Positions 55,692-62,622 of a stretch of DNA of 64,000 bases are shown here, in pieces; the stretch's first letter is position 1; the number at the start of each line of letters is the position of its first letter. The DNA is taken from NCBI RefSeq assembly GCF_002086285.1, contig NZ_MVHU01000023.1, positions 17,291 through 81,290 on the forward strand. Reading direction: 5' to 3'. The DNA is from Mycolicibacter kumamotonensis. Its GTDB lineage: Bacteria; Actinomycetota; Actinomycetes; Mycobacteriales; Mycobacteriaceae. The notes under the pieces were generated by a model. That model was not told the DNA's origin. It searched no databases and saw only the letters and a list, made by a program, of their open reading frames with translations. The translations under genes were made by a program, and so were the position numbers.

Positions 55692-57344
55692 CTAGCTGTC
55701 GGCCGTCACATGCTTGGCGTGCACCTCGTCGGCCGGGCGGGCCTCAGTCTGCTCTTTGGCCCACCGGTAGTCCGGCTTGCCGGCCGGCGAGCGCTTGACC
55801 TCGTCGACGAACCACAGGCTGCGGGGCACCTTGTAGCCGGCGATCTCGGTGCGAGCGCACGTGTTGATCTCCTCCAGGGACGGCCGGGCATCCCCACGTG
55901 CCTGCACGACCGCGGCGACGTGCTGGCCGTAGCGGACGTCGGGCACCCCGACCACCAGGGCGTCGAACACGTCCGGGTGGGTCTTGAGGGCGGCCTCGAC
56001 CTCCTCGGGGTAGATCTTCTCGCCGCCGGAGTTGATCGACACCGAGCCACGGCCGAGCATGGTGACGGTGCCGTCGGCTTCGACCTGCGCGAAGTCACCC
56101 GGGATCGCGTAGCGCACCCCGTTGATGGTTTTGAATGTCTCGGCGGTCTTCTTCTCGTCCTTGTAGTAACCGACCGGGATGTGGCCGCGCTTGGCGATGA
56201 TGCCGCGCACCCCCGAGCCGGGCTGGACCTCGTTGCCGTCCTCGTCGAGCACCACGGTGGTCTTGTCGATGGTGACCCGCGGCCCGCCGGTGTGCGCCTC
56301 GCCCTTGGCGACGATGCTGGTGCCGCCGAAGCCGGTCTCGCTCGACCCGATGGAGTCGGTGATGATCCGGTTGGGCAGCAGTTCCAGCAGTTTCTCCTTG
56401 ATGCTCGGGCTGAACAGCGCCGCGGTGGACGCCAATAGGAACAACGACGACAGGTCGTACTCTTCGCCGGCGGCTTGCGCGGCCAGCAACGCGTCCAGCA
56501 GCGGACGCGCCATCGCATCCCCGGTGAAGAACAGCAGGTTGACCTTGTGATCGTGGATGGTGCGCCACACCGCGTCGGCGTCGAATTCCGGTGCCAGCAC
56601 CACGGTTTGGCCGCTGAACAGCGACATCCAGGTCGCCGACTGGGTGGCGCCGTGGATCATCGGCGGTATCGGGTGGCGGATCATCGGCGGGTTGGCCGCG
56701 GCCTGCTTGGCCAGGTCGTACTCGTCGGCGACCGGCTCACCGGTGGCGAAGTCGGTGCCACCGAACAAGACCCGGTAGATGTCCTCGTGGCGCCACATCA
56801 CGCCCTTGGGGAACCCGGTGGTGCCGCCGGTGTAGAGCAGGTAGATGTCGTCGGCGCTGCGCGGCCCGAAGTCGCGCTCGGGCGAGCCCTGCGCCAGCGC
56901 CGCCTCGAATTCCACCCCGCCGTAGCGGCCGTAATCCAAGTCGCTGCCGTCCTCGACCACCAGGATGGTCTTGACCTTCGGGGTGTCGGGCAGCACGTTG
57001 GCGACCCGGTCGGCGTACTGGCGCTCGTGCACCAGCGCGACCATGTCGGAGTTGTCGAACAGGTAGCGCAGTTCGCCCTCGACGTAGCGGAAGTTGACAT
57101 TGACCAGGATGGCGCCGGCCTTGATGATGCCGAGCATCGCAACGACGATCTCGTTGCGGTTGCGGCAGTACAGGCCGACCTTGTCGTCCTTCTTGACGCC
57201 CTGGTCGATCAGGTAATGAGCCAGCCGGTTGGCCTTCTCCTCCAGCTGCGCGTAGGTCAGCTGTTCGTCCCCACAGATCAGGGCGACCCGATCCGGAACG
57301 GCGTCGATGGCGTGTTCGGCGAGATCCGCGATGTTGAGAGCCAC
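55692..57344 (-). CDS. fadD19: Steroid-CoA ligase FadD19
   Basis: A 550-residue acyl-CoA synthetase that activates the C8 cholesterol side-chain acid, near-identical in pattern to Mtb FadD19 ([79 protein letters not shown], and the end [11 protein letters not shown]). GTG 57344 is the probable start: a TAGTTT -10 box seven bases before it would give a leaderless transcript. The -10 box overlaps a KstR operator. Confidence 0.96.
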   Translation of the reverse strand: MALNIADLAEHAIDAVPDRVALICGDEQLTYAQLEEKANRLAHYLIDQGVKKDDKVGLYCRNRNEIVVAMLGIIKAGAILVNVNFRYVEGELRYLFDNSDMVALVHERQYADRVANVLPDTPKVKTILVVEDGSDLDYGRYGGVEFEAALAQGSPERDFGPRSADDIYLLYTGGTTGFPKGVMWRHEDIYRVLFGGTDFATGEPVADEYDLAKQAAANPPMIRHPIPPMIHGATQSATWMSLFSGQTVVLAPEFDADAVWRTIHDHKVNLLFFTGDAMARPLLDALLAAQAAGEEYDLSSLFLLASTAALFSPSIKEKLLELLPNRIITDSIGSSETGFGGTSIVAKGEAHTGGPRVTIDKTTVVLDEDGNEVQPGSGVRGIIAKRGHIPVGYYKDEKKTAETFKTINGVRYAIPGDFAQVEADGTVTMLGRGSVSINSGGEKIYPEEVEAALKTHPDVFDALVVGVPDVRYGQHVAAVVQARGDARPSLEEINTCARTEIAGYKVPRSLWFVDEVKRSPAGKPDYRWAKEQTEARPADEVHAKHVTADS

Positions 57345-57351
57345 AACACAC

Positions 57352-57371
57352 AAACTAGAACGTGTTACATT
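57352..57371. promoter_or_regulatory. KstR-type operator shared by divergent fadD19 and echA19 promoters
   Basis: TAGAACGTGTTACA (57356-57369) fits TnnAACnnGTTnnA completely. On the minus strand TAGTTT (57357 back to 57352) is a -10 box for fadD19, with seven bases to its GTG. On the plus strand TACATT (57366-57371) is a -10 box for echA19. Both overlap the operator, so one bound repressor dimer would close both promoters. Confidence 0.75.
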
Positions 57372-57413
57372 TCGTTTTCAAGTCGAGGCCCCAACGCGGA
57401 AAGGCGGACGCCG

Positions 57414-58214
57414 GTGTCCGAGTCGTCACAACAGCCCCACGCCCTGGTTGAACAGCGCGGACACACGCTGATCGTCACGCTGAACCGGCCGGAGTCCCGC
57501 AACGCCTTGAGCGGCGAAATGCTGGCGATCATGGTCGAGGCGTGGGACCGGGTGGACAACGACGACGAGATCCGCTCGTGCATCCTGACCGGCGCCGGTG
57601 GCTACTTCTGCTCGGGAATGGACCTCAAGTCGGCCAACCAGAAGGCGCCCGGCGACTCCTTCAAAGACGGCAGCTACGACCCGTCGCGCATCGACGGCCT
57701 GCTCAAGGGCCGCCGGCTCACCAAGCCGCTGATCGCCGCCGTAGAGGGGCCCGCGATCGCCGGCGGCACCGAGATCCTGCAGGGCACCGACATCCGCATC
57801 GCCGGCGAGAGCGCCAAGTTCGGTATCTCCGAGGCCAAGTGGAGCCTGTACCCGATGGGCGGCTCCGCGGTGCGACTGGTGCGCCAGATTCCCTACACGA
57901 TGGCGTGTGACCTGCTGTTCACCGGTCGGCACATCACCGCCGCCGAGGCGTTGAGCATGGGACTGATCGGCCACGTGGTGCCCGACGGGCACGCGCTGAC
58001 CAAGGCGCTGGAGATCGCCGAGCAGATCAACAACAACGGCCCGCTGGCCGTGCAGGCGATGCTGCGCACCATCCACGAGACCGAGGGCATGCACGAGAAC
58101 GACGCCTTCAAGCTCGACACCCAGATCGGGATCAAGGTGTTCTTGAGCGAGGATGCCAAGGAGGGCCCGCGGGCCTTCGCCGAGAAGCGCAAACCCGAGT
58201 TCAAGAACCGCTGA
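57414..58214 (+). CDS. echA19: Enoyl-CoA hydratase EchA19
   Basis: A 266-residue crotonase-fold enzyme from GTG 57414: [15 protein letters not shown] and [32 protein letters not shown] with the active Glu. In Mtb, EchA19 hydrates cholesterol side-chain enoyl-CoA (3-oxo-chol-4,22-dienoyl-CoA class). A GGAAAGG ribosome site precedes the GTG; the 56475 extension is spurious. It ends with a one-base overlap to the next gene (TGATG). Confidence 0.94.
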   Translation: MSESSQQPHALVEQRGHTLIVTLNRPESRNALSGEMLAIMVEAWDRVDNDDEIRSCILTGAGGYFCSGMDLKSANQKAPGDSFKDGSYDPSRIDGLLKGRRLTKPLIAAVEGPAIAGGTEILQGTDIRIAGESAKFGISEAKWSLYPMGGSAVRLVRQIPYTMACDLLFTGRHITAAEALSMGLIGHVVPDGHALTKALEIAEQINNNGPLAVQAMLRTIHETEGMHENDAFKLDTQIGIKVFLSEDAKEGPRAFAEKRKPEFKNR

Positions 58215-59239
58215 TGCAGATCGCGGTCACCGGCGGCACCGGCTACCTCGGCGCCCACACCGTCAAGGCACTGCTGGAAGCCGGGCATTCGGTGCGGCTG
58301 TTGGTCGCGCCGGGCTGCGGTTCCGAGCCCGTCATCCCGAAGCTGCGCGAGCTGGGCACGTTAGAAGTGCTCGACGGCGACATCCGCGACGCCGACGTCG
58401 TCGGGCGGCTGCTGGACGGCTGCGACTCGGTGCTCCACGCGGCCGGGGTGGTCGGCACCAACGACCGCCTGGAAAAGCTGATGTGGGACATCAACGCCCA
58501 CGCCACCGAGGCGATCCTGACCCGGGCGGTGGCCGCCGGCCTGGACCCGGTGGTGTCGGTCAGCAGCTACAGCGCGCTGTTCCCGCCGCCCAACGGTGTC
58601 ATCGGGCCGGACTCGCCCACCGTGCCGGGGCGCAGCGCCTACGCCCGCACCAAGGCCTACGGCGAGCGGGTGGCCCGTCGGCTGCAGGATGAGGGCGCCC
58701 CAGTCGTGGTCACTTACCCGTCCAGCGTGGTCGGCCCGGCGTTTTGGACGGCGCCCGGGGTCACCGAGCGGGGCTGGGCACCGATCGTGCAATACCGGGT
58801 GGCGCCGGTGGTGCGCGGCGGCATGGCGATGGTCGACGTCCGCGACATCGGCCGGGTGCACGAGGCGCTGATGCGGCCCGGCCGCGGCCCGCACCGTTAC
58901 CTCTGCGGCGGGATCATGGTCGGTTTCGACGAGATGATCTCCGCGGTGGAGGTCGGTTTGGGCGCGTCGGTGCGTCGAATCCGGGTCGCCCCCAGTGTGT
59001 TTCGCGGGATCGGGCGGATTTCCGATGTCGCGAGCCGGGTGCTGCCGCTGCCCGCGTCGCTGAGTTACGAGGCGGCGTGGCTGCTGACCTCGGCCACCCC
59101 GACCGACGACTCGGCCACGCTGGCCGATCTGGGGTTACAGTGGCGGTCGCCGGTGGACGCGATCGTGGAGTCTTTGCGGGCCGGGCTCGCGCCCACCGCC
59201 CCGCCGGTCCTGCCGCAGGTCCTGCCGCCGAACGTGTAA
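58214..59239 (+). CDS. NAD-dependent epimerase/dehydratase-family protein
   Basis: A 341-residue extended SDR: AVTGGTGYLGAHTVKALLEAG at the N-terminus, a catalytic SVSSYSAL region, YARTKAYGERVARRL with Tyr and Lys, and a C-terminal substrate domain. This resembles 3-beta-hydroxysteroid dehydrogenase/isomerase or cinnamyl-alcohol-reductase-like members. Translationally coupled to echA19, so a sterol-related substrate is reasonable, but it is an inference from context. Confidence 0.82.
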   Translation: MQIAVTGGTGYLGAHTVKALLEAGHSVRLLVAPGCGSEPVIPKLRELGTLEVLDGDIRDADVVGRLLDGCDSVLHAAGVVGTNDRLEKLMWDINAHATEAILTRAVAAGLDPVVSVSSYSALFPPPNGVIGPDSPTVPGRSAYARTKAYGERVARRLQDEGAPVVVTYPSSVVGPAFWTAPGVTERGWAPIVQYRVAPVVRGGMAMVDVRDIGRVHEALMRPGRGPHRYLCGGIMVGFDEMISAVEVGLGASVRRIRVAPSVFRGIGRISDVASRVLPLPASLSYEAAWLLTSATPTDDSATLADLGLQWRSPVDAIVESLRAGLAPTAPPVLPQVLPPNV

Positions 59240-59246
59240 CCACTGC

Positions 59247-59285
59247 GAAATTTCGGCGAGATTTTCGCAACCAGTACACGTTCGG
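59247..59285 (+). repeat. Direct repeat flanking the DUF559-like gene, left copy
   Basis: This stretch aligns with 60169-60207, 922 bases away. Matching blocks include TTTTCGC and TACACG, and translated residues read EISARFSQPVHVR against DFRARFSR, stop, LHAR. The left copy is noncoding for the gene and looks like the tail of a similar gene. Confidence 0.5.
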
Positions 59286-59319
59286 CGCTTGTGTCAGTGC
59301 TCGTTGGCAGGCTTCCGCC

Positions 59320-60195
59320 ATGGCGACACCGTTCCTGGGCAGCGAGGCCGTCCGAAGCGGCCGGTTGACGCCGTACGCCTTGCGGAGCCGATTCGTCGCA
59401 ATCCATCCAGACGTTTATGTTCCAGCCGGTACTCGACCCACCGCGGTATTGCGAGCCCAAGCCGCGTGGCTGTGGTCGCGGCGACGTGGCGTCGTCGCGG
59501 GCCAGTCGGCCGCCGCGCTGCACGGCGCGAAATGGGTTGATGATCACGCACCGGCGGAGCTGCTCTACGACTGTCGCCGGCCACCCAAACGCATCCGAAC
59601 GTGGTCGGACCGGTTCGATGACGACGAGGTGCAGCTGATCGGCGGCGTACCGGTGACCACGCCCGTTCGCACCGCATTGGACCTCGCCTGCCGCTATCCC
59701 CAGGTCAAGGCCGTCGCGGCCATCGATGCCCTCGGACAGGCCACTGACCTCAAGATCACCGACGTCGAGTTGCTGGCCGAGCGCTACCGGGGACGCCGCG
59801 GGATCTGTGATGCCCGAATCGCGCTTCCGCTCGTCGACACCGGTTCGGACTCACCACGGGAATCCCGGCTGCGACTGTTTCTCATTCGATCCGGCTACCC
59901 GCCGCCGCAAACCCAGATCCCGGTTTACGACGAATGGCAGCAGCTTGTCGCGGTCCTAGACATGGGCTGGGAGGAGATCATGGTCGGCCTCGACTACGAA
60001 GGCGAACATCACCGCACCAATCCACGGCGCTTCAATCAAGACATCCGACGCCACGAGACGGTTACGGGGCTCGGCTGGATCGACCTGCGGATCACCCTCG
60101 AAGACACCGAAGGGGGCATCCTCGGCCGGGTTGCGGACGCCTGGGCGCGACGAGCGTGTACTCCCAGCGATTTTCGGGCGCGGTTTTCGCGCTGA
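59320..60195 (+). CDS. DUF559-type protein with AbiEi-like N-terminal domain
   Basis: A 291-residue protein from ATG 59320. N-terminal part resembles AbiEi/transcriptional-antitoxin-like winged helix proteins (RSRFVAIHPDVYVPAG, TAVLRAQAAWLWSRRRGVVAGQSAAALHG, GGVPVTTPVRTALDLACRYP). The C-terminal half has a DUF559-type (restriction-endonuclease-like) DYEGEHHRT and GVDxY/E pattern, ending DFRARFSR. Such genes are multi-copy in mycobacteria and unexplained. It separates the echA19 operon from cyp142, inside an otherwise collinear cholesterol block, suggesting insertion. Flanked by the direct repeat at 59247 and 60169. Confidence 0.7.
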   Translation: MATPFLGSEAVRSGRLTPYALRSRFVAIHPDVYVPAGTRPTAVLRAQAAWLWSRRRGVVAGQSAAALHGAKWVDDHAPAELLYDCRRPPKRIRTWSDRFDDDEVQLIGGVPVTTPVRTALDLACRYPQVKAVAAIDALGQATDLKITDVELLAERYRGRRGICDARIALPLVDTGSDSPRESRLRLFLIRSGYPPPQTQIPVYDEWQQLVAVLDMGWEEIMVGLDYEGEHHRTNPRRFNQDIRRHETVTGLGWIDLRITLEDTEGGILGRVADAWARRACTPSDFRARFSR

Positions 60196-60207
60196 TTACA
60201 CGCTCGC
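60169..60207 (+). repeat. Direct repeat flanking the DUF559-like gene, right copy
   Basis: Overlaps the last codons and stop of the DUF559-like gene and continues a few bases past it to one base before the cyp142 stop. See the left copy at 59247-59285. Confidence 0.5.
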
Positions 60208-61437
60208 CTATACCAGCACCGGCTTGCTCGGGGTGAACACCACCGGCATAGATACCGGACCACTGACGAAGTTCGCCGGCCGCAGCGGCACCTCGGCTCC
60301 ATCGGCCAGGCGCAGATCCGGCAGCCGCTGCAGCACCCGCTCAGTCATCAGCGAAAGCTCCAGCCTGGCCAGCTGATTACCCATGCAGAAGTGGGTGCCG
60401 AAGCCGAACGCGAGATGGCTGTTGGGATCGCGCTGGATGTCGAATCGCTCGGGTTCGTCGAACACCGCCTCGTCGAAGTTCGCCGATTCGAACAGCAGCA
60501 TGATCTTCTCGCCCTGCTTGAGCTCGGTGCCGTGGAACTCGGTGTCGGCGGTCAGCGTTCGGCACATGTTCTTCACCGGGGAGGTCCAGCGCAACATCTC
60601 CTCGATGGCCCCGGGCAGCAGGCTCGCGTCGGCGCGCAGCATCTCCCACTGATCGCGGTGGCGCAGCAGCTGTTCGGTGCCCCCGGACAGCGTGTGCCGG
60701 GTGGTCTCGTCGCCGCCGATCAGAATCAACAGGGTCTCGAAGATGATCTCGTCGTCGGACATCTGCGCGCCGTCCACCTCGGCGTTGACCAGGACCGAGA
60801 ACAAGTCGTCAGTCGGTTCAGCCCGGCGTTTGGTGATGATGCCTCGGGTGAAGTCGGTCCAGCCGGCGAACGCCTCCATCACCGCCTGAAACGTCGCCGA
60901 TTCCGGGTCCAGGTGTGAGCTCTGCCCGGCCACCAGGTCGTCGGACCACTCCAGCAGCATCGAGCGTTCTTCGGGCAGGACGCCGAGCATGTCGCCGATC
61001 ACCGCCATCGGCAGCGGCGCGGCGATATCGCGGACGAAGTCGCACTCTCCGCGCTCACAGACCGCGTCGATCAAGGTGTCACAGAGTGTCCCGATGGACG
61101 GCAGCTGGGCATGCACCCGCTTGCGGGTGAAGCCGGCGTTGACCAGTTTGCGGCGCACCAGGTGCTCGGGGTCGTCCATGTCGATCATGTACGGCATGCC
61201 CGGCTGGTCGGGCCGGATGCCCCCGGTGCTGGAGAACAGTTCCGCGTTGCGCTCGGCGTCGATCACCGCGGCGTAACTGGCGGCGGCGGCCTGACCGTTG
61301 CGGTCCCGGAACACCGGCTCATGGGCCCGCATCCATTTGTAGGCGGCGCGCGCCCCACCGTCGGCGTAGAAGGTGCCGTCGGTCAGATCGACATCGGGCT
61401 TGGTCGTCGGCTTCGCATCGGCCATAACCTCGGTCAT
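60208..61437 (-). CDS. cyp142: Cytochrome P450 CYP142 (steroid C26/C27 monooxygenase)
   Basis: A 409-residue P450 from ATG 61437. The sequence follows Mtb CYP142 (Rv3518c) closely: GGIRPDQPGMPYMIDMDDPEH, LILIGGDETTRHTLSGG (I helix), EEMLRWTSPVKNM (ExxR) and FGFGTHFCMGNQLARLE (heme Cys). CYP142 oxidises the cholesterol side-chain terminus, with opposite stereochemistry to CYP125. It is divergent from the acetoacetate-decarboxylase-like gene as in Mtb. Confidence 0.95.
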   Translation of the reverse strand: MTEVMADAKPTTKPDVDLTDGTFYADGGARAAYKWMRAHEPVFRDRNGQAAAASYAAVIDAERNAELFSSTGGIRPDQPGMPYMIDMDDPEHLVRRKLVNAGFTRKRVHAQLPSIGTLCDTLIDAVCERGECDFVRDIAAPLPMAVIGDMLGVLPEERSMLLEWSDDLVAGQSSHLDPESATFQAVMEAFAGWTDFTRGIITKRRAEPTDDLFSVLVNAEVDGAQMSDDEIIFETLLILIGGDETTRHTLSGGTEQLLRHRDQWEMLRADASLLPGAIEEMLRWTSPVKNMCRTLTADTEFHGTELKQGEKIMLLFESANFDEAVFDEPERFDIQRDPNSHLAFGFGTHFCMGNQLARLELSLMTERVLQRLPDLRLADGAEVPLRPANFVSGPVSMPVVFTPSKPVLV

Positions 61438-61452
61438 CAGCGTCCTCCGGAT

Positions 61453-61458
61453 TACAGT
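61453..61458 (+). promoter_or_regulatory. Candidate -10 box for the Rv3519-like gene (leaderless)
   Basis: TACAGT, seven bases before ATG 61466. Only 28 bases separate the two divergent start codons here, so leaderless expression for this side is likely. Confidence 0.5.
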
Positions 61459-61465
61459 GGGCGTC

Positions 61466-62191
61466 ATGGCTCTTTCGCAACACACCATCGCTGGCACTGT
61501 GCTTACCATGCCCGTCCGCATCCGTCAGGCGGATGTGCATAGCGCGATGTTCTCGGTTCCGGCGGATGCCGCACAAGCGATGATCGACTACAGCGGCCTG
61601 CAGGTCTTTCAGCACCGGCCGGGCCAGGCGGTGGTCAACCTGATGCTGGCCCGCTACATCGACGGCGATCTGGGCAAGTACCACGAATTCGGGACCGCGG
61701 TAATGATCAACCCGCCCGGTTCGTCGGCGCGCGGCTGGCGTGCGCTGGGTTCCGCCGGTGCGTTCATCCACCACCTACCGGTGGACCAGGAGTTCACACT
61801 CGAGGCTGGTCGCACCATCTGGGGCTTCCCGAAGATCATGGCGGACTTCACCGTTCGCGATGGCAAGCGGCTGGGTTTCGACATCGCCGCGGACGGTCAA
61901 CACATCGCCACCATGGAATTCGGGCGCGGTCTGCCGGTCCCGGGCCTGTTGACCTCGAAGCCGCGGACGCTGCAGGCGTTCAGCCACCTCGACGGTGTTA
62001 CCCGGCAGATTCCTTGGGAGATGCGGGTTTCCGAGGTACGCGGAGCGATGGGCGGTACGACGCTGCGGCTGGGCACCCATCCGTACGCTCGCGAACTGGC
62101 TGCGCTGGGCCTGCCGAAGCGGCCGATGATGTCGTCGACGGTGGGGCATGTCGAGATGACGTTCGGGGATGCTGAGGTGGCGGGTCGTTAG
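61466..62191 (+). CDS. Acetoacetate-decarboxylase-family protein (Rv3519-like)
   Basis: A 241-residue protein with the acetoacetate decarboxylase-like beta-cone pattern: PVRIRQADVHSAMFSVPA, LMLARYIDGDLGKYHEFGTAVMINPPG, VDQEFTLEAGRTIWGFPKIMADFTV. The Lys in WGFPKIMADF corresponds to the position of the Schiff-base Lys of ADC. The place next to cyp142 matches Rv3519. The substrate is unknown. Its stop overlaps the convergent gene's stop. Confidence 0.88.
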   Translation: MALSQHTIAGTVLTMPVRIRQADVHSAMFSVPADAAQAMIDYSGLQVFQHRPGQAVVNLMLARYIDGDLGKYHEFGTAVMINPPGSSARGWRALGSAGAFIHHLPVDQEFTLEAGRTIWGFPKIMADFTVRDGKRLGFDIAADGQHIATMEFGRGLPVPGLLTSKPRTLQAFSHLDGVTRQIPWEMRVSEVRGAMGGTTLRLGTHPYARELAALGLPKRPMMSSTVGHVEMTFGDAEVAGR

Positions 62192-62622
62192 CGCAGGTCG
62201 TCTTTGGTGATCGGCGGTGGGAGCGGACGCTCTGCAACATCGAATCCTTGCGCAGCAAGCCATTTAGGGGCGTCATCGTTGCTTCCGGCAAGGTCGAGAA
62301 GCTCTTGGATGACGCCGACGATTTTCGCTACCGCGGCGCGACTGGCTCCGGCGGCGTCGCTGTTGACCCGGTCCTTGATGGCGTTGAGTTGGGTGAGCTT
62401 GTCATCATCCGGTAATACCGAGGCCGCAGCTGCGTTGCAGGCTTGATCCCCGGCCTCGCAGATCTCGGTGAGCCTTGCGCGCAGGTGGGTGACCGCGGCG
62501 GCGGCTGTCGTCCACGCATTCTTCTTGTCCGCGGGATCCAGGCGCGCCAATGCTTCTGACTCCAGCAATTGGTTCAGGCCGGCCATTGCCACGCCGCACG
62601 GCGAACCATCCGGGGCACTCAT
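62188..62622 (-). CDS. Conserved helical protein of unknown function
   Basis: A 144-residue predicted soluble helical protein from ATG 62622, overlapping the upstream gene's stop by four bases. GLNQLLESEALARLDPADKKNAWTTAAAAVTHLRARLTE and AIKDRVNSDAAGASRAAVAKIVGVIQELLDLAG suggest a helical bundle; the end is PPPITKDDLR. I do not recognise the family. It is coupled to a glycine/proline-rich protein gene, and the pairing resembles ESX-associated gene pairs; this is only an impression. Confidence 0.65.
   Translation of the reverse strand: MSAPDGSPCGVAMAGLNQLLESEALARLDPADKKNAWTTAAAAVTHLRARLTEICEAGDQACNAAAASVLPDDDKLTQLNAIKDRVNSDAAGASRAAVAKIVGVIQELLDLAGSNDDAPKWLAAQGFDVAERPLPPPITKDDLR

Noticed and set aside
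56475..57413. N-terminal extension of EchA19
   Set aside because: It is antisense to fadD19; the conserved EchA19 sequence starts at GTG 57414.
58744..59319. N-terminal extension of the DUF559-like gene
   Set aside because: It overlaps the epimerase gene in another frame; the conserved protein starts at ATG 59320.
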